From NCBI RefSeq assembly GCF_900101595.1, contig NZ_FMYY01000029.1:1-58771 (forward strand): a DNA stretch of 58,771 nt, given 5' to 3'. The DNA comes from Paenibacillus sp. cl123 (GTDB lineage: Bacteria; Bacillota; Bacilli; Paenibacillales; NBRC-103111). Below are positions 42,973 to 51,405 of this stretch, one piece after another; the first letter of the stretch is position 1; every line of letters begins with the position of its first letter. The position numbers were made by a program, and so were the translations under genes. Below the pieces are notes generated by a model. That model saw only the letters and a list, made by a program, of their open reading frames with translations, was not told where the DNA came from and did not search any database.

Positions 42973-43884
42973 TTAGCCGGCACCGCCCGCCGATGGAGCG
43001 TCCAGCGCCTCCTGCGGAACTTTAATTTCCTTCACTTCGTTATAACGGGAAAACATGCTGTCCATCTTCATATCCATCGAAAGCTTCTGACCCTGCTGCT
43101 CCATATCCATCTGCATATCCACATTCATGCTGACGGGTAAATAACCGTCCTTCTTCACTTTGTACTGCAGATTCATGCTTTGAATCTTCATCTGCTCCAC
43201 CATAGCCTGAATCTGCGGGTTCGCGCCCCCCGTCCCTTGTCCGGCTACGATGCTCTTGACCAGATCCTTCACGCTGTCACCTGAAACAGCCGCACTCAGC
43301 ACATAATGCTCGCCTTCCTCCGTCACCTTCGTATCCTTCACGATAGAGCTGAACTGCTCCAGCTGCTTCTGCGGATTGGATTGAGCCTGGACGGCCTGCA
43401 TCAGCTGTTCCTTCATTTCGGGAGGCATTTTCATCCATTGTCCCTGCGTCTGCATATAGATGCCATCCTGGGTGATAAATTGCTTGATCTGCTGCGGGCC
43501 CTCCATTCCCGAAACATTCATGGTTATCTCCTGAACCATCGCGAGCGGCTCGTTGATTATATCGGTTTTCATCGTCGTCTTGACCGTCTGATCCTGCTTT
43601 TGTTCATTCTGGGTCATCGTTATTTTCTGATCCACCTGACTGTCCATCGAATAGCTCTTTAGACTTTTGCTCGCTTCCGATGTTTTCTGAATCAGCTCTT
43701 CTGCGGTCGGCACGCCCTGTGCTGCTGGCGCCGCCGGTGTGGATGCAGCTGGTGTGGATTGAGCCGGGCTTGTCGATCCGCTCGCAGCCGGTGCCGTGTC
43801 ATCGGTCGAAGCCTTGCTGCCGCAAGCGGTCAACGAGGCTGCCAAGGCGGGAACCAGCATCATAACTACTGTCCATTTCTTCAA
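42973..43884 (-). CDS. DUF6612-like lipoprotein
   Basis: A 303-residue lipoprotein. The signal ends at the lipobox LTAC (Cys about 21) and is followed by an Ala/Ser/Pro/Thr-rich linker (about 25-58), then an LppX/LolA-like beta-rich domain with many Gln and Met. Recognisable stretches are LIQKTSEASKSLKSYSM, GIYMQTQGQWMKMP and EQLMQAVQAQSNP. The start is TTG at 43884, eight bases after GGAGG. The function is unknown; related domains bind lipids. Confidence 0.85.
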   Translation of the reverse strand: MKKWTVVMMLVPALAASLTACGSKASTDDTAPAASGSTSPAQSTPAASTPAAPAAQGVPTAEELIQKTSEASKSLKSYSMDSQVDQKITMTQNEQKQDQTVKTTMKTDIINEPLAMVQEITMNVSGMEGPQQIKQFITQDGIYMQTQGQWMKMPPEMKEQLMQAVQAQSNPQKQLEQFSSIVKDTKVTEEGEHYVLSAAVSGDSVKDLVKSIVAGQGTGGANPQIQAMVEQMKIQSMNLQYKVKKDGYLPVSMNVDMQMDMEQQGQKLSMDMKMDSMFSRYNEVKEIKVPQEALDAPSAGGAG

Positions 43885-44038
43885 TTCGTATTCCTCCCTG
43901 ATTCTGACTCGTTAAGTGTACGTCCACCTCCCCCTATTACCACATTCCGGGATTTCGAATCGCTGCAGGATGAACGCGGCAAGCAGCAACAGGGCGAAGG
44001 AAGCGTCATTTAGCTCCTCCAGCCCTGCCGTGCAAGCC

Positions 44039-46330
44039 TTACCGCAACCGCCAAAGTCGGGCCGTCCCGGGCTGCAGCTCGGCCTTGAGGAGGCCGTCTG
44101 CTCCGCTTGCGGTCGTCTCCCCGCTCGCCAGCTCACGGCCCTCGCTTCCTTCGAAATGCACGGCTGCCGCCACCTCGCCGAAATTGGCCGCCAGCACGTA
44201 CAGCTCCCCGTCCGCTCCGCGTATGCGAACTGACCGACAGGTTCCGTCAGATCCGGCGTCAGCCGTCAGCAGCTGTTCCGACCCTGCATAGGCGGCTGTC
44301 CCCTCGTTCCTCTCCCCCGCTTGCAAGACATAACCGGCATCCGCGATGACCTGATGAGGCTCGAACACCTGCAAACCCAGACGGATAGGGCCGCAAATTT
44401 CATCCGCATAAAGCATTCCTTCCATGCCGATGTTATTCGGTTTCTCCTTGAGCCCGATCTGCCTCTTCACAGGCCGGTAAACGGACAGCTCATCGGTCCC
44501 GTAAACGGCGATAACCCCCAGCCGATCGTCTGCATTCAGCCAACGGGAACCTGTGCGCCAAGCATCTCCGTCCCCTTGGCTGCCTTGAGCAGAAATCGCC
44601 CCCTTCCCGTGGACGTATGTCCGTTTGCTTCCATTGAATAAGTCGTTGGGGATAAGCAAATGCAGACCCTTGACCTCGCGCATATACGTCCGGCGCTCAA
44701 GAGCCGTCGCATATTGAAGCACGAGCATATGCTTACCGTCCGGCAATGCCGCGCATACCAGTTGGCTTCGGGCAACGTCGTAGTCGGCCTGGCCTTCCGC
44801 CAGCAGACCTTCCGTATGGACGAGCAAGCTCCCCCAGGTGAGGAAGCCGCCTGGAAATCGGACCCCGTCATGCCGCTCCAGCCTCTGACTGGTGATCCGG
44901 CCAAGTCCGCTCAGCCGGACGGACAAATTTTCGCGCCATTCCGCCATATCGCTGGCATGCGCCGGAATACACAGCCCCTGGGGCTTCTCTGCCGCCTCCC
45001 ACACCCAGGAGGCGATCCGGTTCGCATCCCTGTGCAGATAAGCGCCATGATAGGCATCATGCCAGGAGCAGGCTCCGCCCTCCTCCTGTCGGATAGCCGG
45101 TACGGATGCGCGAGCTTCTTCCTTGTCCTCGTTCTTGTCCTCCTCGGGCTGCGCTGCAGCTTCGCCCCGCCCTATCCATGACCTCCAGACAAGGCCCATC
45201 GACAGGGCCGCTGCGCGGTCCGACTCGAGACGCGTGTAGTACAGCGGGGAGCTTTGGGCAAGCGGGCCGCAGCGGGCGGACAGGAAAGTATCGTCGCCGT
45301 TCGCGTCCATTTCCAACCGGATTTGCTCCAACCAGCCTGCCTCGAAACGATCGCAATCCGGCTCATTCAGCGCATCCTTCACCATATGCCACACCGGGAT
45401 GACGTAATCCTGACAGTAGGTGTACCGCACCCGGGTATCACCCCCGATCCGCAGCAGCCTTCCGTCCGGAAAAGTGCACAGCTTAACGACCTCCCACAGC
45501 CCGCGCATCCGGTGGTACAGCGCCTCGGGCGGTTTGCTGCCTCTCTGCTTGAAAGCGAAATGCAGCATCGCCATATTCGACAAACAAATGACCATATATC
45601 CAACGTTCAGGTATCCATGATGATGAAGGGCATACGACTCGAAAAAATTCGCGCCTACAAACCAGTCCGCCACCTTCCTCCCGTCCTTCACCGTCTCATT
45701 CCATTCATCTGACGGGACGGATACGGCATTCATCAGGAAAATCGTTCCCTTCTCCCGGTAGCAGGCGGCATGCGGGCTGTCCGGGTACATATCCGCTGTG
45801 CGGTGCAGCAGCGCGCCGTTCCACAGATTGCTCTCCGGCTTGTTGCGGCCCTCATGGTTGTACAAGCCTGCCACGACCTCGTAATGCTCCAGCAGCCAGT
45901 CGCATTCCGAAAGCAGCACCCGGCGAAGCAGCAAGCGGTCAGCTTCGGTGAGCCCGGGCCAAAGCGCCTCCACCCCATGCATCATCCGCTCAATGCCCAG
46001 CGCGCTGATCCAGGTATGCCCCCATGACGTTCCGTCCGTACAATGATAGTCCCCTTCGAGATGAGATTGCAGCGAGAAACGCAGCAGCCGCAAGGCCAAA
46101 CTTTTTAACTCCTCCCTCGAGCTTCCCGCCTCCGCCGGGTTCAGGCCGGCATTGGCTGACAGTACGGCTATAGCGGCCAATGCCTTCTGATTCGTCTGTA
46201 CGCCCCAGCCGTTCTCCCCGCTGCCGTAGCAAGCCAGCTCCGGCCGATCCTGACAATTGTGAATATAACGAGGGGCGCTTCTCATCCAGCGCTGGAGCAG
46301 GTTCAAGTAAACGGATGCGATATCTTCCAT
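44039..46330 (-). CDS. Large cytoplasmic protein of unknown function, possible carbohydrate-active alpha-toroid enzyme
   Basis: A 763-residue protein without signal peptide or membrane helix. About 1-370 is helical and Trp/His-rich (GTSWGHTWISALGIERMMH, NHEGRNKPESNLWNGALLH, FPDGRLLRIGGDTRVRYTY), which resembles the alpha-toroid of polysaccharide lyases. A charged low-complexity linker (about 428-455, Glu/Asp/Lys) precedes a beta-rich C-terminal half. I cannot assign a family. The start at 46330 has GGGAGGAA upstream. It is divergent from an AraC regulator that probably controls it, an arrangement seen for sugar catabolic enzymes. Confidence 0.72.
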   Translation of the reverse strand: MEDIASVYLNLLQRWMRSAPRYIHNCQDRPELACYGSGENGWGVQTNQKALAAIAVLSANAGLNPAEAGSSREELKSLALRLLRFSLQSHLEGDYHCTDGTSWGHTWISALGIERMMHGVEALWPGLTEADRLLLRRVLLSECDWLLEHYEVVAGLYNHEGRNKPESNLWNGALLHRTADMYPDSPHAACYREKGTIFLMNAVSVPSDEWNETVKDGRKVADWFVGANFFESYALHHHGYLNVGYMVICLSNMAMLHFAFKQRGSKPPEALYHRMRGLWEVVKLCTFPDGRLLRIGGDTRVRYTYCQDYVIPVWHMVKDALNEPDCDRFEAGWLEQIRLEMDANGDDTFLSARCGPLAQSSPLYYTRLESDRAAALSMGLVWRSWIGRGEAAAQPEEDKNEDKEEARASVPAIRQEEGGACSWHDAYHGAYLHRDANRIASWVWEAAEKPQGLCIPAHASDMAEWRENLSVRLSGLGRITSQRLERHDGVRFPGGFLTWGSLLVHTEGLLAEGQADYDVARSQLVCAALPDGKHMLVLQYATALERRTYMREVKGLHLLIPNDLFNGSKRTYVHGKGAISAQGSQGDGDAWRTGSRWLNADDRLGVIAVYGTDELSVYRPVKRQIGLKEKPNNIGMEGMLYADEICGPIRLGLQVFEPHQVIADAGYVLQAGERNEGTAAYAGSEQLLTADAGSDGTCRSVRIRGADGELYVLAANFGEVAAAVHFEGSEGRELASGETTASGADGLLKAELQPGTARLWRLR

Positions 46331-46557
46331 TATGAGATTCCTCCCGGTTTCCTTTTTACAGAAATCCGGTGAACGATGCGGCCTATGGCCTCTTGTTCGC
46401 CGGACTTCCAAGTAGCATGATAATTGGTATCTTGCTATTCATCGTATCAGCTTGAGGCAAGGAAACCTATGGATGATCCTTTTGTTCACTTGGATAATAT
46501 TTCGGTTTATACTGGAGAGGCTTCAATCTTGCAGAAAGCGGAAGGGAATGCTGCCGT

Positions 46558-47334
46558 ATGCCTATAAGCAATGTGATCCGACTCGAATACCCCGAGCAAT
46601 GGGGAGGGTACAAGACCGTTTATCATACGCCTTATCACTTGCTGATGCTGATGGATCAAGGCTCTTGCGCATACTGGATCGACGGAGCTCGTTACGAGGC
46701 AAAACCGGGCGAAGTGTTATATATGAGAGCCGCTGCTCCCCGGGCGGCTGAGCCGTCAGCGTCCGCACACAGGAAATATTCCGTGCACTGGACCGGAGAC
46801 GCGATGGATGAGCATTTCCCTCCATTCAAGCAGCTCGCCGTGCTGTTCCGCTCCGCCCCTCTGGCATCCTACCTGAGGCTGGCCTATCAGCAGCTCTATC
46901 AGCTGTGGACGCGCAAGGACCCTTACTACCGCGCTTCATGCGAAGCGCTGCTGCTGGAGATTGCCGTCAGGCTACATCAGGAGCAGGCCGCCGATCCTCG
47001 CTCCGGCAAGCAGGCCCGGATTGTCCGGCAGGTGAAGGACTATATTCTCGACTATTATTGCGAGCCTCTATCCATTGAAGAACTGGCCGAGCTGGTCGGA
47101 CGCAATCCCAGTCATCTCATTACCAGCTTCAAGAAGCATTACGGGATGGCTCCGATCGAATTCATGCACCGGACGCGAATCGCGCGGGCCGAGGAGCTAC
47201 TGCTGACGACCGATGCGACGATAGAGGCAATAGCCGATCAGCTCGGCTACTGCGACGCCTCTTACCTCAGCCGCATCTTCAAGAAGTGGACCGGCACGAC
47301 GCTGTCCGCTTACCGCAGGCAGCGGTGGGATTAA
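46558..47334 (+). CDS. AraC-family transcriptional regulator
   Basis: A 258-residue regulator. The N-terminal cupin-like sensor (about 1-100) contains HTPYHLLMLMDQGSCAYWID and KPGEVLYMRA. The C-terminal AraC double HTH (about 158-256) has LSIEELAELVGRNPSHLITS, then the signature IADQLGYCDASYLSRIFKKW. It is likely to activate the divergent 763-residue gene in response to a sugar ligand. Confidence 0.9.
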   Translation: MPISNVIRLEYPEQWGGYKTVYHTPYHLLMLMDQGSCAYWIDGARYEAKPGEVLYMRAAAPRAAEPSASAHRKYSVHWTGDAMDEHFPPFKQLAVLFRSAPLASYLRLAYQQLYQLWTRKDPYYRASCEALLLEIAVRLHQEQAADPRSGKQARIVRQVKDYILDYYCEPLSIEELAELVGRNPSHLITSFKKHYGMAPIEFMHRTRIARAEELLLTTDATIEAIADQLGYCDASYLSRIFKKWTGTTLSAYRRQRWD

Positions 47335-47385
47335 TGGCAGCGCCGCTGCCCGCAGGACTTTTGAATTAACGGGGAAAATAGAAAA

Positions 47386-47421
47386 GACGACAGCTGTTCA
47401 GTATGTTGAACAACTGTCGTC
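47386..47421. terminator. 15-pair hairpin after the AraC gene
   Basis: GACGACAGCTGTTCA and TGAACAACTGTCGTC pair with one mismatch around six bases. On the minus strand it is followed by TTTTCTATTTT, so it can end transcripts from the insertion element; on the plus strand it can serve the AraC gene. Confidence 0.75.
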
Positions 47422-47454
47422 GGAGCTTGTTACTTGTCACATTTTTTATTCAAT

Positions 47455-47640
47455 GTGTAGGTATTGAACCTCCACACGCCTGAAGGCGTGGGATTCTTAG
47501 CTAGTTTACTGGTCGCATCCGTTTCCGCTGCTTCCGCTGCTAAGTTAAGAGCTAGTTCAATAGCCGTCCTGAATCAAAGCATATAGCTATTCAGGCTGAC
47601 AGACTATTCCCCCACAGCTTTCCCAGAAAGCCTGGGGCGA
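47455..47640 (-). ncRNA. Possible omega RNA (reRNA) at the tnpB 3' end
   Basis: TnpB proteins use a guide RNA made from the 3' end of their own gene through the right end of the element. Here that covers the last part of tnpB to the hairpin at 47475-47490, and any guide would lie just past about 47460. This is inferred from family knowledge and the hairpin position only. Confidence 0.35.
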
Positions 47641-48681
47641 ACGCCATCTGCCACAGGTTGACGCATGATGTTGATCGCACCGACACGATCTCGATGTGCT
47701 GCATATCCGCAAAAACACTGGTACATTCGATCTTTTGCCTGATTACGCTCACCGCAGGATGGGCATGTTTGTGACGTGTACGCTGGATTAACTTCCATGA
47801 CTTTGATCCCAACTAATGCCGATTTGTATGCAATGAACTGTTGCAATTGATAGAACGACCAGCTATGCAGATTCTTGGCGTTTTTACGACTTGTTCTTGT
47901 CGTTTTGCGAATATCAGAGAGCTTTTCCAGTTTTATGACCGATACGTTCTCTCGCTGCGCCATAGTAACGATCTGGCGACTGATTTTGTGGTTTTGGTCT
48001 TTGATATACCTGCTCTCCTTGTCACGTTGTTTTCGGATGGCAGAGAGCTTCTTTAGTTTTCCAAGTTTACGCCGTCTGGAATTGTACTTACGGCGAATGA
48101 ATTTATTTTTGCGTCCATTGCCGAAGAACTTCGTCTTTCCGTTTGATGTCACGACAACTGCGGGAACTTTCAAGCCAAGATCAATACCCATTTCTGCAGT
48201 TCCTGCCGCTTGCCCGGTCGGTTTTTCAACGGATACCTGAACGAACCACTTGTTCGACTTCTGAACGACTCGAAGAAGTCCTTGCTTGCTGTTAGCAAGC
48301 CTATTTCTCTCACGTTCGGCAATGTACGCAGGAACAACAAGACGTTGCACTTTGCCATCTATGCAGGCAGGAAAAGAAACGCTATCGTCGCCAATCGTAT
48401 AGTTCTGATTGTTGACGTAGTACACTCGCTTTTTTAGAATGGGACGCTTCTTGTTCTTCCTGGACTTCTGGAAGATGCTTCTTGCATCTCGAATGAGTTG
48501 ATTCTTTACGGCAGAGGACAAATTCGCATCGATGGTCTTTAAGGTTAGCTTCGGAAACGTGCCAGATGCTTCGGCTTGCTCCATTAAAAGATTAACCGTT
48601 CGAATGTATTCAATGCCCATATTCACCTGTACAGAAGAATGGGGATGGAAAAATGCGGAGTTGAACAGTGACCGTCTGCAT
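47604..48681 (-). CDS. tnpB: TnpB (IS1341/IS605 OrfB) RNA-guided nuclease, frameshifted near the N-terminus
   Basis: The main frame encodes a TnpB with RuvC residues Asp in MGIDLGLKVP, Glu in VIKLEKLSDI and Asp in HRDRVGAINI, and a zinc ribbon CPSCGERNQ..CFCG. The natural start appears to be the ATG at 48681, which reads MQTVTVQLRIFPS, a typical TnpB opening, but in a different frame. The frames must switch near 48645-48656, where short T and C runs occur. The longer open frame to 48776 is an artefact of the tnpA region. Nuclease residues are intact, but the N-terminus is broken unless the slip is bypassed. Confidence 0.8.
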
Positions 48682-48685
48682 GTCT

Positions 48686-49045
48686 TCACCCCCTCGTCTT
48701 TTGTTCTTCCACATATCTTTTGATGGTTTCGCTTGAAACGATTCCTGCCGTACTGACAAAGTAGGAACGTGTCCAAATAGAAGGCAGATGCTTCAGGTGC
48801 TGGAACGTTTCACGCAGACGAGAGAAGTTATTCCTTTCAATTTCGCCATGATTTCAGCGGGAGAATCAGTTGGCAGGACATTCAGAAAAATATGCACATG
48901 GTCCGGCATCACTTCCATTGCGATAAGTACCCAATCGTTTTCAGCGCAATATTTCCTGAGCAAGCTGTTTGAACTGAATCTCTACCGGATTGACTAGCAC
49001 TTTACGCCTGTGTCTCGGACAAAACACAAAAAACGATTCATCTCG
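48686..49045 (-). pseudogene. tnpA: IS200/IS605 TnpA (Y1 transposase) pseudogene
   Basis: Pieces in three frames on the minus strand read FCPRHRRKVLVNPVEIQ, then WVLIAMEVMPDHVHIFL and AEIMAKLKGITS, then WTRSYFVSTAGIVSSETIK ending YVEEQKTRG and a stop four bases before the tnpB ATG. These are the conserved TnpA blocks, including the HUH motif (HVH) and the catalytic Tyr. At least two frameshifts, near 48950 and 48825, and an unclear N-terminus make it inactive. Confidence 0.8.
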
Positions 49046-49104
49046 GATTTATATCCATTTTTTGTAATTTTTGTGGTAATCAGGAAAATAATAAACACTT
49101 TTTT

Positions 49105-49506
49105 CTAGTCCATCAGTCCTATCTCTCGTTCGCCTCTTTCCTTCCGATGATGCTTCAGCAGCCTTTTGACCGTAATCTGCAACCGCTCCGCTGTAGGCGG
49201 CTTGGCCACAAAGTCCAGCACCTGCAGTTCAAAGGCGCGGAGCGCATATTCCACATAGCCGCTGACGCAAATGATCTCGATTGCCGGATCACGTTCCCGT
49301 ATACGCCGGATAAGCTCCACCCCGGACATAAGCGGCATACGAATGTCCACAAAGGCCGCATCCGGCCTCAGCTGGCTCATCTTGTCCAACGCTTCCTGCG
49401 CTTTCGTAAAGCAGCCCACCACCTGGATGCTGCCATTCTCTGTAAGCAAACGATTAAGCCATTCTCCGGCTGGCTGTTCATGGTCCACTATAATCGCCCT
49501 CAGCAT
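49105..49506 (-). CDS. Receiver-only response regulator (CheY-like)
   Basis: A 133-residue single receiver domain. The phosphoacceptor is Asp54 in AAFVDIRMP and the conserved Lys is in FVAKPP. The acidic pair at the start of the domain is altered: VDHEQPA has Asp-His where Asp-Asp is usual. It is clearly a paralogue of the receiver of the divergent SARP-like protein (VDDEQPA, FVDIQMP). The ATG at 49506 has AGGAGG seven bases upstream. No kinase gene is adjacent. It may compete for phosphate or form heterodimers with its neighbour. Confidence 0.87.
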   Translation of the reverse strand: MLRAIIVDHEQPAGEWLNRLLTENGSIQVVGCFTKAQEALDKMSQLRPDAAFVDIRMPLMSGVELIRRIRERDPAIEIICVSGYVEYALRAFELQVLDFVAKPPTAERLQITVKRLLKHHRKERGEREIGLMD

Positions 49507-49559
49507 GCCGTTCCTCCTATTCACGCAATCCTCTGGCTACTCTAGCCTAACCGATCCGT

Positions 49560-49577
49560 CTGGACAATTTCTGGACG
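49560..49577 (+). promoter_or_regulatory. Paired heptamer CTGGACA-N4-CTGGACG (SARP-type box)
   Basis: Two direct heptamers at an 11-bp period, pointing toward the SARP-like gene and lying 43 bases before its predicted -35. The same pair occurs twice at 53539-53583. SARP-family proteins bind direct heptamers at this spacing. Confidence 0.55.
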
Positions 49578-49619
49578 TAAATTGGGATGCAGGATGGCTC
49601 GCGGGGAAGAGGTTGTCAA

Positions 49620-49648
49620 TTGTTCGTTTTGTCGAACTCTGCTAAAAT
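49620..49648 (+). promoter_or_regulatory. Candidate promoter of the SARP-like regulator gene
   Basis: TTGTTC (49620-49625), a 17-base spacer and TAAAAT (49643-49648). The transcript would carry a leader of about 330 bases containing a small open frame that ends at the start codon of the regulator. Confidence 0.5.
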
Positions 49649-49765
49649 ATGAATGTATTTCTCATAGACTTTTCGGTTAAACGAGAGTTATATCCCCCCG
49701 CCTATTTGCAGGCGTTCCCGACGATTCGCAGTCTGCAAGAAGCAGCCGATGCGAGATGGCGATAA

Positions 49766-49990
49766 ATGGTTATCTATACTTTAGATGCTCCTCTGATCAG
49801 ACAGCTGACCCGGCTGTATTTGCAGAAAGGTGAGAAGACGCACATGACATTTGCCTTGCTGGCAGAAAGCTTTTCGCTTGATACCGCACTTGTACATCTA
49901 TACGGCCCGGAACTGGATACTGGATTCAAGAGTAGTCCTGAAACTTCTGTTCCCTTGCATTTCCCATTTATCATGGAGGAGGCAACGTGA
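49766..49990 (+). CDS. Possible small leader gene coupled to the SARP-like regulator
   Basis: A 74-codon frame whose TGA overlaps the ATG of the regulator by one base (TGATG), the usual form of translational coupling. A second possible start at 49843 (MTFALLAESF, 48 codons) lies ten bases after AAAGGTGAG; the first ATG has no clear site. The product is not recognised. It could be a real small protein, a leader peptide or chance. Confidence 0.3.
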   Translation: MVIYTLDAPLIRQLTRLYLQKGEKTHMTFALLAESFSLDTALVHLYGPELDTGFKSSPETSVPLHFPFIMEEAT

Positions 49991-51201
49991 TGAGAGTTCT
50001 GATCGTGGATGATGAGCAGCCTGCCCTGGATGTGATGGAGCTTCTGTTAGGGGAGGACGAGAGAGTTCGGGTCGTCGGAGCATTTAGCTACCCCAATGAA
50101 GCATTGGCCGCTGCCGCCGATCTGAAGCCGGATGCCGTCTTCGTCGACATTCAGATGCCGGGGACGGACGGATTGGCGCTGGCCGAGCAGTTGAAGGAGC
50201 TGGATGAGGAGATGGAGATCATCTTCGTAACCGCCTACCAAAACCATGCGCTGGAAGCGTTCCAACTTAATGCCCTGGATTATATCTTAAAACCCGTTCA
50301 TCCGTCTCTGCTTTCGAAAACTATCGACCGCCTGCTCAAGCGAAAAGGCATCTCTTCTCCAAAGCAGCCTGAGAGCAAAGAAGACAATAGAGGCCGGTCC
50401 TTAACCGCAGCGTCTATTGATCCAAGCATCGGGGAGGCAGCTCCAGAGAACGCGGATGCCGACTCACTCCCGCGTATTTCCTGCCTGGGAGGCTTCAGGA
50501 TGTATAGCCCTGGGATTCCAGCCAAACCTATTAAGTGGCGGACTTCCAAGACGGAGGAGCTGATGGCTTATCTGTTTCTCAAAAAAGGGCATAACATCCC
50601 CAAGTGGGAGATTATCGATAAGATTTGGCCCGACTCGACGGAAGAGCAGGCTCATTCTCATCTGCATACCACGCTCTATAAGGTGCGGCGGACCTTGAAG
50701 GATGCGGGCATCGAAGCGCATATTGCCTTTATCAACAGCTGCTATAAGCTGAGCCTTCAGCCGGTGGTCTGCGATCTGGACTTATTGGAGCAGCAGGCCA
50801 AAACCGCAGCGTTGACAGATGATAGAAGCGCGGCGGAGCATGAACGTTTTTTGGCTTCCCATCAAGGGGATCTGTTCGAAGGACTCGACTATGCCTGGAG
50901 CGAGTCTTTCCGGGAATATTACCGCGGACTTTTCACCGATATGTCGAGACGACTCGCATCGTATTGGATCGAACGAGAAAATTACACCGCCGCCGCCTCA
51001 GCCATCAATCGGGCGCTGAGCAAATCGACGCTGGACGAAAACTCCCATGAGCTGCAGCTTCAGATCCACTTCCTGCGCAAGGACCGTACGGCGCTGGTCA
51101 AGCAATATAATAAGCTGACGGAGCTGCTTCGCACTGAGCTTGGGCTGGCTCCGCGAGAATCTACACGCAGACTGTACGAGAAGATGCTCGAGCAGCTGTA
51201 A
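49990..51201 (+). CDS. SARP-like response regulator (REC + winged helix + BTAD)
   Basis: A 403-residue regulator. The receiver (1-118) has LIVDDEQPA, Asp53 in FVDIQMP and Lys in ILKPVH. A linker of about 40 residues leads to an OmpR-like winged helix (about 160-240; SKTEELMAYLFLKKGH, LHTTLYKVRRTLKDAG), and a bacterial transcriptional activation domain follows (about 250-400, TPR-like helices ending LAPRESTRRLYEKMLEQL). This is the AfsR/DnrI SARP layout with a receiver in front. The ATG at 49990 is seven bases after GGAGG; GTG at 49987 is an alternative. It probably binds the paired heptamers at 49560 and 53540 and activates the glycosyltransferase genes. Confidence 0.9.
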   Translation: MRVLIVDDEQPALDVMELLLGEDERVRVVGAFSYPNEALAAAADLKPDAVFVDIQMPGTDGLALAEQLKELDEEMEIIFVTAYQNHALEAFQLNALDYILKPVHPSLLSKTIDRLLKRKGISSPKQPESKEDNRGRSLTAASIDPSIGEAAPENADADSLPRISCLGGFRMYSPGIPAKPIKWRTSKTEELMAYLFLKKGHNIPKWEIIDKIWPDSTEEQAHSHLHTTLYKVRRTLKDAGIEAHIAFINSCYKLSLQPVVCDLDLLEQQAKTAALTDDRSAAEHERFLASHQGDLFEGLDYAWSESFREYYRGLFTDMSRRLASYWIERENYTAAASAINRALSKSTLDENSHELQLQIHFLRKDRTALVKQYNKLTELLRTELGLAPRESTRRLYEKMLEQL

Positions 51202-51269
51202 GCGGGCGAAAATAGTCCATAAATTCCCGCATCCCTTACCGTCCTGACCAATCGACTCTCTGTGCTGAG

Positions 51270-51314
51270 AAAACCTCTCGGCACACTTCGCCCTGAATCG
51301 GACTGAGAGGCTTT
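51270..51314. terminator. Weak terminator candidate between convergent genes
   Basis: CCTCTC and GAGAGG close a long loop and are followed by CTTTTAG on the plus strand; an alternative stem GTGCTGAGA/TCTCGGCAC overlaps it. It lies between the SARP-like gene and the convergent glycosyltransferase-methyltransferase gene. Confidence 0.35.
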
Positions 51315-51405
51315 TAGGGTAGAGAGGCTGCCGCTACTCTCGTCCATCCGCCTCGGCTGCGGACATGTCCAATTTATCCCTGCCGCTTACACTTCCGCCA
51401 TTCCT

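Larger units (their letters stand above)
47460..49085 (-). mobile_element. Decayed IS200/IS605-family element (tnpA and tnpB)
   Basis: A tnpA pseudogene followed by tnpB, both on the minus strand with four bases between them, then a subterminal hairpin CACGCCTTCAGGCGTG (47490-47475) of the kind IS605 elements carry near the right end. The ends have no inverted repeats, as expected, so the limits are approximate. Both genes carry frameshifts, so autonomous movement is unlikely. Confidence 0.8.

Noticed and set aside
48682..48776. Upstream extension of tnpB to 48776
   Set aside because: This segment is the tail of tnpA read in another frame; the natural tnpB opening is at 48681.
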